Source of the DNA: Khoudiadiopia massiliensis
GTDB taxonomy: Bacteria > Bacillota > Clostridia > Tissierellales > Peptoniphilaceae
Reading direction: 5' to 3'
Assembly: GCA_900290095.1 (NCBI GenBank)
Contig: OKQS01000001.1
Location: 372,001-436,000, forward strand
Length of the DNA: 64,000 bases
The translations under genes and the position numbers were made by a program. The notes beneath the pieces are model-generated. The model searched no databases. It saw only the letters and a program-made list of their open reading frames with translations, and had not been told where the DNA came from. Below, one piece after another: positions 16,702 through 25,153 of this stretch. Position 1 is the stretch's first letter. Every line of letters begins with the position of its first letter.

Positions 16702-16740
16702 AAAAGAGCTGACGGCAATTATGGCGGTCAGCTCTTTATT
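16702..16740. terminator. Bidirectional terminator between exoA and aroD
   Basis: AAAGAGCTGAC pairs with GTCAGCTCTTT around GGCaattatgGCG; A and T runs flank both sides, serving the two convergent genes and ending the aro operon. Confidence 0.88.
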
Positions 16741-16747
16741 TATGCTT

Positions 16748-17485
16748 TCATGACAAAGTTTTGTTTATCAGGACTTTTAAGCAGGCCTCGGGCTCGAGCT
16801 GGCCGGCTGCCGCCTTGCTTCCGAAGCTCGTATAGGCCAGGCAGGAGCCGAAAGATACCGGGTCAGTTCTGGTCTCCAAGCCCTCTTTCCCCATGCCTAT
16901 TATGGCAAGCCTTTGGCCCCTGTGGAGCCTTTTGAAGTCTCTTGAAACCCTATTTAAGGTTCCCAAGTCTTCCTTGGTCCTGACCATGCCGGCAAATTTT
17001 ATGATATCAGGTGCCTCCGCTTCCATGCCAATTAAAAGTCTCTTGACCTCCTCATATTCCGGTATCCTGTCATAATTATGGCTTGAGATAATAAGGCCCA
17101 GATCCCGGGACCTTACCATATCCCTTGCTCTCTTAAAAATCGCCTTTTCAAGGGAAAAATCCAGATCTATGTAGCTTATATTCCCAAGATCTACCAAGTA
17201 GTCCAGGACAGGCCTCAGCCCGCTCAAATAAGCCTCGCCGTCCTCAAGGCTCACCCCCTTGGCAGTGGTGAAAATAATTCTCTGATTGTCAAACTTGCTT
17301 TCAATTTTATTAAAATAATCAATAAAGTCATTGGAGACCCTTCCGTCCTCAAGAATATTGAAAGGCAACAAGTCCTCTCTTATCTCAAAATTACTCATCC
17401 CCAAATTTTCCGCACGATCCAGCTCCGAGCTGAGCTTTTCAGGATTTTCTCCGCATAGGGTCAAAAAGATCTGCAATTCTTCCAT
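16748..17485 (-). CDS. aroD: Type I 3-dehydroquinate dehydratase
   Basis: Third step of the shikimate pathway: dehydroquinate to dehydroshikimate by Schiff-base chemistry. The 245-residue protein shows NFEIREDLL, RIIFTTAKGVSLEDGE, YIDLDF, the catalytic His136 in IISSHNYD and the Schiff-base Lys163 in DIIKFAGM. The 27-residue gap between them equals that in E. coli AroD (His143/Lys170). The C terminus has the IGMGKEGLETR block, SFGSKAAAGQ (for the usual ASAPGQ) and LEPEACLKVL. It is the last gene of the aro run, 30 bases after aroF, and is followed by a terminator. Confidence 0.94.
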   Translation of the reverse strand: MEELQIFLTLCGENPEKLSSELDRAENLGMSNFEIREDLLPFNILEDGRVSNDFIDYFNKIESKFDNQRIIFTTAKGVSLEDGEAYLSGLRPVLDYLVDLGNISYIDLDFSLEKAIFKRARDMVRSRDLGLIISSHNYDRIPEYEEVKRLLIGMEAEAPDIIKFAGMVRTKEDLGTLNRVSRDFKRLHRGQRLAIIGMGKEGLETRTDPVSFGSCLAYTSFGSKAAAGQLEPEACLKVLINKTLS

Positions 17486-17515
17486 AATAATATTTCCTTT
17501 ATTGTGTTTTAAGGA

Positions 17516-18538
17516 CTATAGATATTGGGCTAAATTATTGAGGACTTCCTCCGTGTCATCCCATCCGAGACAGGGATCCGTGAGTGAGATGCCCTGCCCT
17601 CTTTGAGGCTTCTCAGCACATCCACCCTTCAGATAGCTCTCGACCATAAATCCCCTGATTATTTTCCTCATACCCGGGTCGGCCGCCCTATATCCCATAA
17701 CCTCCTCAATGATTTCTTTCTGCTTATTATGGTTTTTACCGGAATTTGAGTGGTTGCAGTCGATTATTACCGCAGGAATTGGCATTGACAATTCTTCAGC
17801 CAGGCAGCATATCTCAATAATATTTTCTTTTTGATAGTTGGGCCGGTCCCCTCTTTCTTTATCAACATAGCCCCGCAAAATCGCATTGGCATAGGGATTT
17901 CCCTCGGTTTGGTAAATATGGCCCCTGTAGCTCAGAGCTTGGGGATGGTTTACGGCATATATGGACTCCATCAATCTCCTTAAGTTCCCGTCAAGGGGGT
18001 TTTTAATACCCACGGCAACATCAAGTCCGGAGGCCAGCTTCCTATGCTCCTGGTCTTCAGCCGACCGGGCTCCAAGTCCGACATAGGCAATAATGTCATC
18101 AAAATATGCATGATAGGCAGGATAGAGCATCTCATCGGCCCCGGGTAAAGAATATTTTTTCAGGGCCAGGGCATGTATTTTCCTGGCCTCTTCTATGCCT
18201 TTTATGAGGTCGGGATCGCTTTCGGGATCCGGGCTTTCCACCATCCCCATGTAGCCTGTTCCGAGGCTCCTGGGCTTTGAGGTGTAGATGCGCGGCACCA
18301 GCAGAAGCTTATCTTGGTGTTTTTCCTGGACGAGCTTTAGGCGTCTCAGATACTCATCCATTGCCTCTATATTGTCGCAGGAGCAGGGCCCTATTATTAC
18401 AAGCATCCTGTCACTTCGACCGGATAAAACCGATTTAATATCTTCAATCCTCTTCTTCCTGAACTCTTTCTCTTCCCGACCTATTGGGAAAAGTTCTTTG
18501 ATTTTTTCAGGTTCAGGCATTTTCCCGATGAGCTTCAT
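17516..18538 (-). CDS. aroF: DAHP synthase, class I (AroFGH type)
   Basis: Condenses phosphoenolpyruvate and erythrose 4-phosphate, the entry step to chorismate. The 340-residue product has the class I-alpha motifs VIIGPCSCDN, PRIYTSKPRS (usual PRTYFEKPRT), GIKNPLDG, DCNHSNSGK, GFMVESYLKGG and SLTDPCLGWDDTEEVL. The ATG at 18538 overlaps the aroA stop as ATGA, and AGAAGGG at the end of aroA is its binding site, so it is translationally coupled. No ACT or chorismate mutase domain is fused. Feedback specificity cannot be told from sequence, so the aroF, aroG and aroH symbols are equally possible. Confidence 0.92.
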   Translation of the reverse strand: MKLIGKMPEPEKIKELFPIGREEKEFRKKRIEDIKSVLSGRSDRMLVIIGPCSCDNIEAMDEYLRRLKLVQEKHQDKLLLVPRIYTSKPRSLGTGYMGMVESPDPESDPDLIKGIEEARKIHALALKKYSLPGADEMLYPAYHAYFDDIIAYVGLGARSAEDQEHRKLASGLDVAVGIKNPLDGNLRRLMESIYAVNHPQALSYRGHIYQTEGNPYANAILRGYVDKERGDRPNYQKENIIEICCLAEELSMPIPAVIIDCNHSNSGKNHNKQKEIIEEVMGYRAADPGMRKIIRGFMVESYLKGGCAEKPQRGQGISLTDPCLGWDDTEEVLNNLAQYL

Positions 18539-19791
18539 ATGGTCCGCCCTTCTAAACATTCCAAGTCTATTCCCAGCTTTTTTAAGTCTCTAAAAAAATT
18601 CGGATAGCTCTTTGAAACCGACTCGGCTCCCTCCAAACAGCCCCCCGTCCTTGTGAGCAGGACCGATAGGGCCATTGCCAGCCTGTGGTCTCCATAGCTG
18701 TTTAAGTCTTCTCCGGGCTTCATCAGGCCTGAGCCCTTGTCACGAATGCGGATTTTGACCCTATCCTCACCCACATCCATACCTATGCCGAACTTTTCCA
18801 GATTCTCCTTCATTTTTTCCACCCTGTCCGTTTCCTTAAAAGCCAGCCTTGCGGTGCCCTTAAAAGTGGCCCCGTTAAAAGACCCGGCGACGGCGAAAAG
18901 CAGGGGCCCCAGGTCAGGACATGAATTCAGGTCGATTATGGGCCTGCCCTTTTCTAACATTTTAAAAAATTCAAGATAGGCCCTGTCGGCCTGGCTGCTG
19001 ACCCTATCCAAGCCTTCAACCCGGACGTTTCCACCGAAGATATTGAGGGCTTCAAGATAGGATGCTGAAGAATAGTCCCCTTCAGCCTTTATGGTGCTTG
19101 GCCGATATTTTGAAGGCTTGATATGAAAGTCAGAGCCCCTCATAGAAATATTTATGCCGAATTCCTTCATTATATCCAAGGTCATGTCAATATATGGCCG
19201 GCTCTTGACCTGATCCGAGGGCTCCAAGACCGAGTCATCGTCTAAAATTGGCAGGGCCATCAAAAATCCCGATATGTACTGGGAAGAAATCTGTCCCGAC
19301 ACCCTGTAGGTTCCCGGAGAAATTTTCCCCCTCAGCTTATATTGCCCGCCATCCCTGCTGAATATAAAGCCTTCCTTCTCTGCCAACCTCTCAAACTCCC
19401 CCATGGGTCTCTCCATGAGGCCCGGTTTGCAGATAAAGTCGGCACTTAGGCCCAGGGCAAGGCATATAGGGACCAAAAGTCTCAAAGTCGTTGCCGATTC
19501 TCCACAGGGCATCTCTATAATTTCTTTTTGTCTTATCTTTTTTTCAAGATCTTCTCTTTTTATTCCCTCTATAATAACTTTATCGCCAAGCCTTTGAATC
19601 CCGGCTCCCAAATTCTCCACACAGGCCATAGTGGCCTTGATGTCATCAGAGGCCTGATCCCTTCCGAAGTTTTCAATAACGGTTTTTCCATCTGCCAGGC
19701 CGCCCCCTATAAGGCACCTGTGGATTTGGCTCTTTGAAGGCGGAGGCTTGATTTTTCCCTTAGCAATTGAAGGTCTGAATTTAATTTTCAT
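18535..19791 (-). CDS. aroA: EPSP synthase (3-phosphoshikimate 1-carboxyvinyltransferase)
   Basis: Sixth step of the pathway: transfers the enolpyruvyl group of PEP to shikimate 3-phosphate. The 418-residue protein has PPPSKSQIHRCLI near the N terminus (shikimate phosphate binding), CGESATTLRLLVP around residue 95 (many clostridial homologues have CGESGSTLRFLIP), GLMERPMGE, SGQISSQYISGFLMALP, and KETDRVEKM plus SYGDHRLAMAL in the second half. The ATG at 19791 lies inside the end of the aroE-aroK gene (11-base overlap), with CCGGAG as its binding site. It overlaps aroF by four bases downstream. A two-domain fold of normal length. Confidence 0.95.
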   Translation of the reverse strand: MKIKFRPSIAKGKIKPPPSKSQIHRCLIGGGLADGKTVIENFGRDQASDDIKATMACVENLGAGIQRLGDKVIIEGIKREDLEKKIRQKEIIEMPCGESATTLRLLVPICLALGLSADFICKPGLMERPMGEFERLAEKEGFIFSRDGGQYKLRGKISPGTYRVSGQISSQYISGFLMALPILDDDSVLEPSDQVKSRPYIDMTLDIMKEFGINISMRGSDFHIKPSKYRPSTIKAEGDYSSASYLEALNIFGGNVRVEGLDRVSSQADRAYLEFFKMLEKGRPIIDLNSCPDLGPLLFAVAGSFNGATFKGTARLAFKETDRVEKMKENLEKFGIGMDVGEDRVKIRIRDKGSGLMKPGEDLNSYGDHRLAMALSVLLTRTGGCLEGAESVSKSYPNFFRDLKKLGIDLECLEGRTI

Positions 19792-21058
19792 CTATAAGCT
19801 CCGGATTTTTAAAAATATATCTGGCCAGGTCATATGGGCTTTTTCCCTTGGCATAAATTATGGCGTCAGCCTTCATATATGAGCTTCTTCTTGATCGGTA
19901 GAGCATCTCAAGATCTTCCTGAGATTTTGCTATGGGCCGGTCAGCCGAAATCTTAAGCTCATCTATGGGTCTGTCGATAAATATCACTTGGCCGTTAGCC
20001 TTGAAAGATTCAAGGTTCTCGGGATCCATAATGCTGCCTCCGCCGCTTGCTATGACCGAAGCCCTAACCGTCCTTAATTCTGATACTATCTCTTTTTCAA
20101 TATTCCTGAACTTCTTCTCGCCCATCTCATTTATGATCCGGGCCGGGGCCATCCCTGTCTTCTCTTCGATAAGCCTGTCAGTATCAATAAAGGGCCTCTT
20201 GAGCATTTTCGCCAGGGCCTCTCCGGTACCGGTCTTGCCGCAAGCCGGCATGCCCACCAAGACTAAGTTTCTCTTCCCATATAGTATTTTTTTATATAAG
20301 TCCATAGCCTGGGAAAGATCCGGGTCTTGTCCTCTCTTGCCCTCCGCATCCAAAAATATTTTCACGGCCTTGTAGGCCTGCATGATCAACATATACAGGC
20401 CGGAGTAGGCACTTACCCCCATATCCTCAGCCTGCAAGATAAGCTTGGTCCTGAGGGGATTATAGACCAGGTCAAAAAGGCCCTCAAGTTGCTTAAAATG
20501 ATACAAGTCAATTGGACTTTCATCCATATGGTCCGGATACATGCCAAGAGGAGTACAGTTCACTATTATCTGAGCATCGGAATCCTCGACAAGGCCCTGC
20601 TCGTAGGTCTTTGTGAGGCCAAGCCCTTGCCTGCTTAAAACAGTAATCGAGCCCGCTCCAAGGTCTCTCATCAGGAGTTGACAAGTTTTTGAGGCTCCTC
20701 CGCTTCCCAATATAACTACTTTTTTGCCACTGACTCCCCCCTTATAAAGGCTCAGCAAAGCCTTCATCCCGGCATAGTCGGTATTGTAGCCTGTTTTGAT
20801 CCCATCAACATTGGTAGCCGTATTGACAGCCCCTACTTTTTCAGCTATGGGATCTAGTTTATCAAGATAGGCAAGTATCTTCTCCTTAAAGGGCATGGTG
20901 ACGTTTATTCCTGTAAAGTTTCCTTTTTCCATGAAGCTTTTCAGGGCTTGGTCGTCCTCCAGAGAAATTGTCTCGTATTCATATTTCCCCAGACTTTTAT
21001 GGATTTCCGGGGAAAAGCTGTGGCCCAAGCCCGACCCTATTAAGGCGAATCTTCCCAT
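19781..21058 (-). CDS. aroE-aroK: Fused shikimate dehydrogenase - shikimate kinase
   Basis: One 425-residue polypeptide carries two successive enzymes. Residues 1 to about 250 are AroE: GHSFSPEIH, NVTMPFKEK with catalytic Lys58, NTD with Asp94, the NAD(P) loop GSGGASKT, NCTPLGMYP and the YSGLYMLIMQA end. Residues from about 255 are AroK: Walker A GMPACGKTGTG (269-279), DTD (292-294), GEKKFRNIE, ASGGGS and the RPIAK lid. The fusion is continuous with no stop or frameshift at the joint (LYKKILYGKRNLVLVG). GGGAGG precedes the ATG, which overlaps the aroC stop by one base. The fusion would couple dehydroshikimate reduction to shikimate phosphorylation. Confidence 0.95.
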   Translation of the reverse strand: MGRFALIGSGLGHSFSPEIHKSLGKYEYETISLEDDQALKSFMEKGNFTGINVTMPFKEKILAYLDKLDPIAEKVGAVNTATNVDGIKTGYNTDYAGMKALLSLYKGGVSGKKVVILGSGGASKTCQLLMRDLGAGSITVLSRQGLGLTKTYEQGLVEDSDAQIIVNCTPLGMYPDHMDESPIDLYHFKQLEGLFDLVYNPLRTKLILQAEDMGVSAYSGLYMLIMQAYKAVKIFLDAEGKRGQDPDLSQAMDLYKKILYGKRNLVLVGMPACGKTGTGEALAKMLKRPFIDTDRLIEEKTGMAPARIINEMGEKKFRNIEKEIVSELRTVRASVIASGGGSIMDPENLESFKANGQVIFIDRPIDELKISADRPIAKSQEDLEMLYRSRRSSYMKADAIIYAKGKSPYDLARYIFKNPELIDEN

Positions 21059-22194
21059 TATCTTTCCTCCCTGAAATATCCTTCTCCATATCTAATTTGG
21101 AGTTGGTCGCACAAAACTATTGCCAGGGCGGCATTAATAGGCTCGACAGCCCTGTGGACTATGGCCGGATCATGCCTGCCCCTGATCCTTATCTTACAAT
21201 TTTCACCCTTTATCAGGTCAACCGTATCCTGTTCCCGATTTATTGACGAGGTGGGCTTCAGGGCCGTGTTTACAATGATCGGCATCCCGTTACTTATTCC
21301 CCCGTTAATTCCCCCGTTGTGGTTGCTTCTAAAAGAAACCTTCCCATTTTCTATGTATGGTGAGTCATTGGCCTGGGACCCATTCATATTGACCAGGTCG
21401 AAGCCCGATCCGAAAGACAGGCCCTTGACTCCCGGAATTGAAAAAATGGCATGGGATATCAGACCTTCAAGGCTGTCGAAAAAGGGCTGGCCAATGCCGG
21501 CCGGAAGGCCCAAGACCAGACTCTCTACCGAGCCTCCGAGGCTGTCCCCCTCCTCTTTGACTTGGGCTATTTCTCTTTTCATAAGGCCTTCCGCTTCTTT
21601 TGAGATGGTGGGAAACTCCCTCTCCTCCATACCTTTCAAAAGGTCTTTTATCATTTCTATATCAAGCTTCTCATTTTTCAAACACCTGTCTTCTATATGT
21701 CCGAGCTTTGAAACATGGCTCAGTATATATATGCCCTTGGTCTCCAGGGCCCGGCGGCAAATTGCCCCCAAGGCAACCAGGACTGCTGTCAGGCGGCCGG
21801 AGAAGTGGCCCCCGCCTCTCAGGTCGCCATAGGCTCCGTACTTGACCATGGCTGCATAGTCGGCGTGGCCGGGCCTGGGCTTTCCGTAAATTTCTTCATA
21901 GGCTGAGCTGTCCACATCCTTATTGGGAATAATTATTGTGATGGGGTCTCCGGTTGTCTTTTCAAGGCCGTCCTCCGGATCTTTCTTGACGCCGGAGATT
22001 ATCTCATATAAGTCTTCTTCCCGCCTGGCGCTAGCGCTAAGCCCCTTGGGCCTCCTCAAATAGAGCAACTTGTCAATATATGATCTGTCAACTACTAGAC
22101 CGCTTGACAGTCCGTCCAAAACCCCACCGATATAGGGGCCGTGGCTTTCCCCGAAAATTGTGATTTGAACTTGGTCACCAAAAGTGTTCTTCAT
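21058..22194 (-). CDS. aroC: Chorismate synthase
   Basis: Last step to chorismate, dependent on reduced FMN. The 378-residue protein shows all three family signatures: GESHGPYIGG near the N terminus, KPRPGHADYAAMVKY with RGGGHFSGR at about 110-145, and the C-terminal GRHDPAIVHRAVEP. Length is normal. It lies four bases after aroB and overlaps the next gene by one base, in the middle of the aro operon. No flavin reductase gene is near; the reduced flavin source is not visible. Confidence 0.96.
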   Translation of the reverse strand: MKNTFGDQVQITIFGESHGPYIGGVLDGLSSGLVVDRSYIDKLLYLRRPKGLSASARREEDLYEIISGVKKDPEDGLEKTTGDPITIIIPNKDVDSSAYEEIYGKPRPGHADYAAMVKYGAYGDLRGGGHFSGRLTAVLVALGAICRRALETKGIYILSHVSKLGHIEDRCLKNEKLDIEMIKDLLKGMEEREFPTISKEAEGLMKREIAQVKEEGDSLGGSVESLVLGLPAGIGQPFFDSLEGLISHAIFSIPGVKGLSFGSGFDLVNMNGSQANDSPYIENGKVSFRSNHNGGINGGISNGMPIIVNTALKPTSSINREQDTVDLIKGENCKIRIRGRHDPAIVHRAVEPINAALAIVLCDQLQIRYGEGYFREER

Positions 22195-22198
22195 AATT

Positions 22199-23206
22199 TC
22201 AACCGCCTATCTTATGCACAAGCTCCAATAATTCCTGCCCGGTCATATCCTTAAAAAGGTATGTGCCGATTTCCCCTGTCATAACCGTGGTTATGTCATC
22301 TTTGCCCAATTTCTTATCATGCTTCAAGGAATCTTTGAATTTATCCCTATCTATCCTGAATTCAGTCGGCAGGCCATATTTCTCTAAAATTTTTCTGATC
22401 CTCGCATTGGCCTGACCTGATGACTCACAGATCATTCCCAATCCGACAGCCTGGCCATGATAGAGGTCTCCCTGCAATTCCAGGGCATGGCCGATTGTAT
22501 GGCCGAAGTTCAGGACCCGTCTAAAGCCGCTTTCCTTCTCGTCTTTTTCAACGACCCCGGCCTTGATAGAAATTGCTCGGCCTATGGTCTCCTGAATCTG
22601 AGATAAGGCATCCTCTTTTTCCAGGAATTCAAAAAACTCCTTGTCCAGGCAGGCTCCCATTTTTATGGCCTCAACCAGGCCCTCTGCCTTAAGATCCTTA
22701 TCCAGGGTCTTTAAGGTGTCCGTATCTATAACCACTGCCTTGGGTGGATAGAAGGTCCCGATCTGGTTTTTTATCCCGTCAATATTTATGGCCGTTTTGC
22801 CCCCGACAGATGAGTCAACTTGGGCCAAAAGGCTGGTAGGAAAATTGTAGAAGTCAAGCCCTCTCATGTATGTTGAAGCGGCAAAGCCGGCAATATCTCC
22901 GACCATGCCCCCTCCCAGGGCCAAGACCGCATCCTGCCTTGAAAACTCCCTTCCCATCATCCGGGAAATTATCTTTTTATATTCCTCAAAGGACTTGGAA
23001 TTCTCACCCCGCTCAAGAATGACCACTTCCGGATCCTTGACTGATTGGAGGACCTTTTTCAAATATTCTTCCGGTATTCCCGAGTCGGTAACTATCAATA
23101 TCTTTCTTTGGCCATTGATAAAATTATTCAAATCATCCAACAGGCCCCTGCCCAAATATATGGGATAGGCCCCGGATGAACTCTTAATCCTGATCTTTTC
23201 CAGCAT
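22199..23206 (-). CDS. aroB: 3-dehydroquinate synthase
   Basis: Second step of the pathway, NAD- and metal-dependent cyclisation of DAHP. The 335-residue product carries ALGGGMVGDIAGFAASTYMRG, TSLLAQVDSSVGGKTAIN, the metal-ligand segment LNFGHTIGHALE and GQAVGLGM. The ATG at 23206 was chosen with AAAGGG upstream; an upstream TTG at 23230 would start inside a hairpin. It is the first aro gene of the run. Only about 22 bases separate it from the hairpin that follows the ABC exporter, so it has no room for a normal promoter. Confidence 0.95.
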   Translation of the reverse strand: MLEKIRIKSSSGAYPIYLGRGLLDDLNNFINGQRKILIVTDSGIPEEYLKKVLQSVKDPEVVILERGENSKSFEEYKKIISRMMGREFSRQDAVLALGGGMVGDIAGFAASTYMRGLDFYNFPTSLLAQVDSSVGGKTAINIDGIKNQIGTFYPPKAVVIDTDTLKTLDKDLKAEGLVEAIKMGACLDKEFFEFLEKEDALSQIQETIGRAISIKAGVVEKDEKESGFRRVLNFGHTIGHALELQGDLYHGQAVGLGMICESSGQANARIRKILEKYGLPTEFRIDRDKFKDSLKHDKKLGKDDITTVMTGEIGTYLFKDMTGQELLELVHKIGG

Positions 23207-23228
23207 AGACAGATTCCCTTTCAAATAC

Positions 23229-23252
23229 AAAACTCCCCCAAGGGGGAGTTTT
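23229..23252 (-). terminator. Intercistronic hairpin between ABC exporter and aroB
   Basis: AAAACTCCCCC (23229-23239), two-base loop, GGGGGAGTTTT (23242-23252). It begins two bases after the ABC gene stop and lies just upstream of the aroB ribosome binding site. Downstream is GTATTTG and not a clean U tract, so it may be a partial terminator or a processing/stability element. Confidence 0.7.
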
Positions 23253-23254
23253 AA

Positions 23255-25153
23255 TCAGCTCATTTCGAAAGCCCCTGTATAAAGCCTGTAATAGATGCCT
23301 TTATCTTTTATGAGGCTGTCGTGGTCTCCCCTTTCAATAATCCTACCATGATCCATTACCATGATAACATCACTGTCTTCAATAGTTGATAGCCTGTGAG
23401 CTATTACAAAGACCGTTCTGCCCTCCATAAGCCTTCTCATGCCTTCAAGGACCATCTGCTCAGTATGGGTGTCTATTGAGGATGTGGCCTCGTCCAAGAC
23501 CAGGGCCGGCGTATCCGCCACAGCTGCCCGAGCAATTGAAATAAGCTGCCTTTGCCCCTGGGACAGGTTGGATCCGTTTTCTGTCAAGGGGGTTTCATAT
23601 GCCAGGGGAAGTCTTTCTATAAAAGAATCCGCCCCGACAAGCTTGGCCGCTTCAATGCACTCCTCATCGCTTGCATCGAGCCTTCCGTAACGGATGTTTT
23701 CCATAACGGTCCCTGTGAAAAGATTGGTGTTCTGTAGGACCAGACCCAGGCTTTTCCTCAAGTCCGATTTTCTTATTTCTCTAATATCTATGCCGTCGTA
23801 AAGAATTTTTCCCTGATCGATTTCATAAAATCTGTTCATCAGGTTTGTTATTGTGGTTTTTCCTGCCCCCGTCTCACCGACAAAGGCTACCTGGTCTCCC
23901 GGCTCCGCATAGACTGAAATATCGTGGAGGATCTCCTTGCCCTCTTCATAGGCAAAGTTGACATTTGACATCCTCATATCCCCTCTATTTGGTATAAGGG
24001 AAACGGACCCGTCCTCATTTATTTTTTTCCAGGCCCAATTTTCCGACCTCTTTTCGGCTTCTCTGATCTTTCCGTCACTGCCGATTTCCACGTTAACCAG
24101 CCTTATTTGCCCCTCATCAACTTCCTGTTCTTCTTCCAACATGGTAAAAACCCTGTCGGCCCCGGCCAGGGCCATGACGACGGAGTTGATCTGCTGGGCC
24201 AGCTGGTTTATATTTCCCGTAAACTGCTTGGTCATGTTCAAAAATGGGATAAGTATTGAGATATTAAAGGCCATGCCCGATATGGAAAAGTTCGGCAGGC
24301 CGGAGAGGAGGAAAAGTCCGCCAAAAACAGCCACCAGAACATATAGGATATTCCCTATGTTTAGAATTATCGGTCCCAGGATATTGGCATAGCCGTTGGC
24401 CTTTTCACTTGAAACTCTTAACTCCTTATTCAGGCTTTCGAACTTTCTGATCGCTTCTTCCTCATGGTTGAAGACCTTGATAACCTTCTGACCGGTCATC
24501 ATCTCCTGTAAATAGCCTTCCAGCTTACCCATATTCTTCTGAACCTTCATAAAATAGCCGGCAGACCCGCCCCCTATCTTATTGCTGACAATAACCATAA
24601 TAACTATGCCCAGAATAACCAGGAGGGTCATCCACACCGAGAAATATAGCATTATAAAAAACACGGTCAAAACCACTATTCCCGACTGGATTATGACAGG
24701 TAAACCTTCAGTGATGAGCATCCTTATGCTGTCGGTGTCGTTAGTATAGTGGCTCATAATGTCCCCGTGCTTGTTCCTATCAAAATATGAGATGGGAAGG
24801 TATTGCATATGGCCGTAAAGCTTTTTTCTTATATTATGCAGGTAAGTCTGGCCCACATAAGCCATGACCTGGGTCCTTAGGGTCATCAAGGCTATGGACA
24901 CCAGATATAGGCCTATTAAAATCGTTAAAAGGGGATATATTTCTTTTTTAGCAACTTCCCAATCGGTCATGCCCCGACCCAGAAAATCCGTCACAACCTT
25001 TAAAACTTTCTGCTGGAAGATTGCCGGTATGGCCGAAATTACGGATGAAACTATGACTGTGACTATTATCACCGGAATCAGAACAGGAAAGCTTTTGAAT
25101 AGCATATTAAAGAGTCTTCCCATTATCTCGGAAAGCTTATGTTTTTTATTCAT
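23255..25153 (-). CDS. ABC exporter half-transporter, consensus ATPase subunit
   Basis: A 632-residue fused membrane-ATPase subunit of the multidrug/lipid exporter type. Six membrane helices occupy about residues 20-320. The nucleotide domain has Walker A GETGAGKTT, Q loop LQNTNLFTG, signature LSQGQRQL, Walker B ALVLDEATS with the catalytic glutamate, and the switch histidine in VIAHRLSTI. About 70 residues between membrane and ATPase domains form an inserted charged linker (GSDGKIREAEKRSENWAWKKI). The ATG at 25153 overlaps the end of the first subunit gene by 8 bases and has GAGAGGGG upstream. It forms a heterodimer with the next gene by inference from the paired layout and complementary site changes. 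Confidence 0.93.
   Translation of the reverse strand: MNKKHKLSEIMGRLFNMLFKSFPVLIPVIIVTVIVSSVISAIPAIFQQKVLKVVTDFLGRGMTDWEVAKKEIYPLLTILIGLYLVSIALMTLRTQVMAYVGQTYLHNIRKKLYGHMQYLPISYFDRNKHGDIMSHYTNDTDSIRMLITEGLPVIIQSGIVVLTVFFIMLYFSVWMTLLVILGIVIMVIVSNKIGGGSAGYFMKVQKNMGKLEGYLQEMMTGQKVIKVFNHEEEAIRKFESLNKELRVSSEKANGYANILGPIILNIGNILYVLVAVFGGLFLLSGLPNFSISGMAFNISILIPFLNMTKQFTGNINQLAQQINSVVMALAGADRVFTMLEEEQEVDEGQIRLVNVEIGSDGKIREAEKRSENWAWKKINEDGSVSLIPNRGDMRMSNVNFAYEEGKEILHDISVYAEPGDQVAFVGETGAGKTTITNLMNRFYEIDQGKILYDGIDIREIRKSDLRKSLGLVLQNTNLFTGTVMENIRYGRLDASDEECIEAAKLVGADSFIERLPLAYETPLTENGSNLSQGQRQLISIARAAVADTPALVLDEATSSIDTHTEQMVLEGMRRLMEGRTVFVIAHRLSTIEDSDVIMVMDHGRIIERGDHDSLIKDKGIYYRLYTGAFEMS

Noticed and set aside
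21161-21832. A 223-codon plus-strand frame opposite aroC
   Set aside because: No ribosome binding site, no recognisable protein, and it lies wholly within the well-supported aroC.
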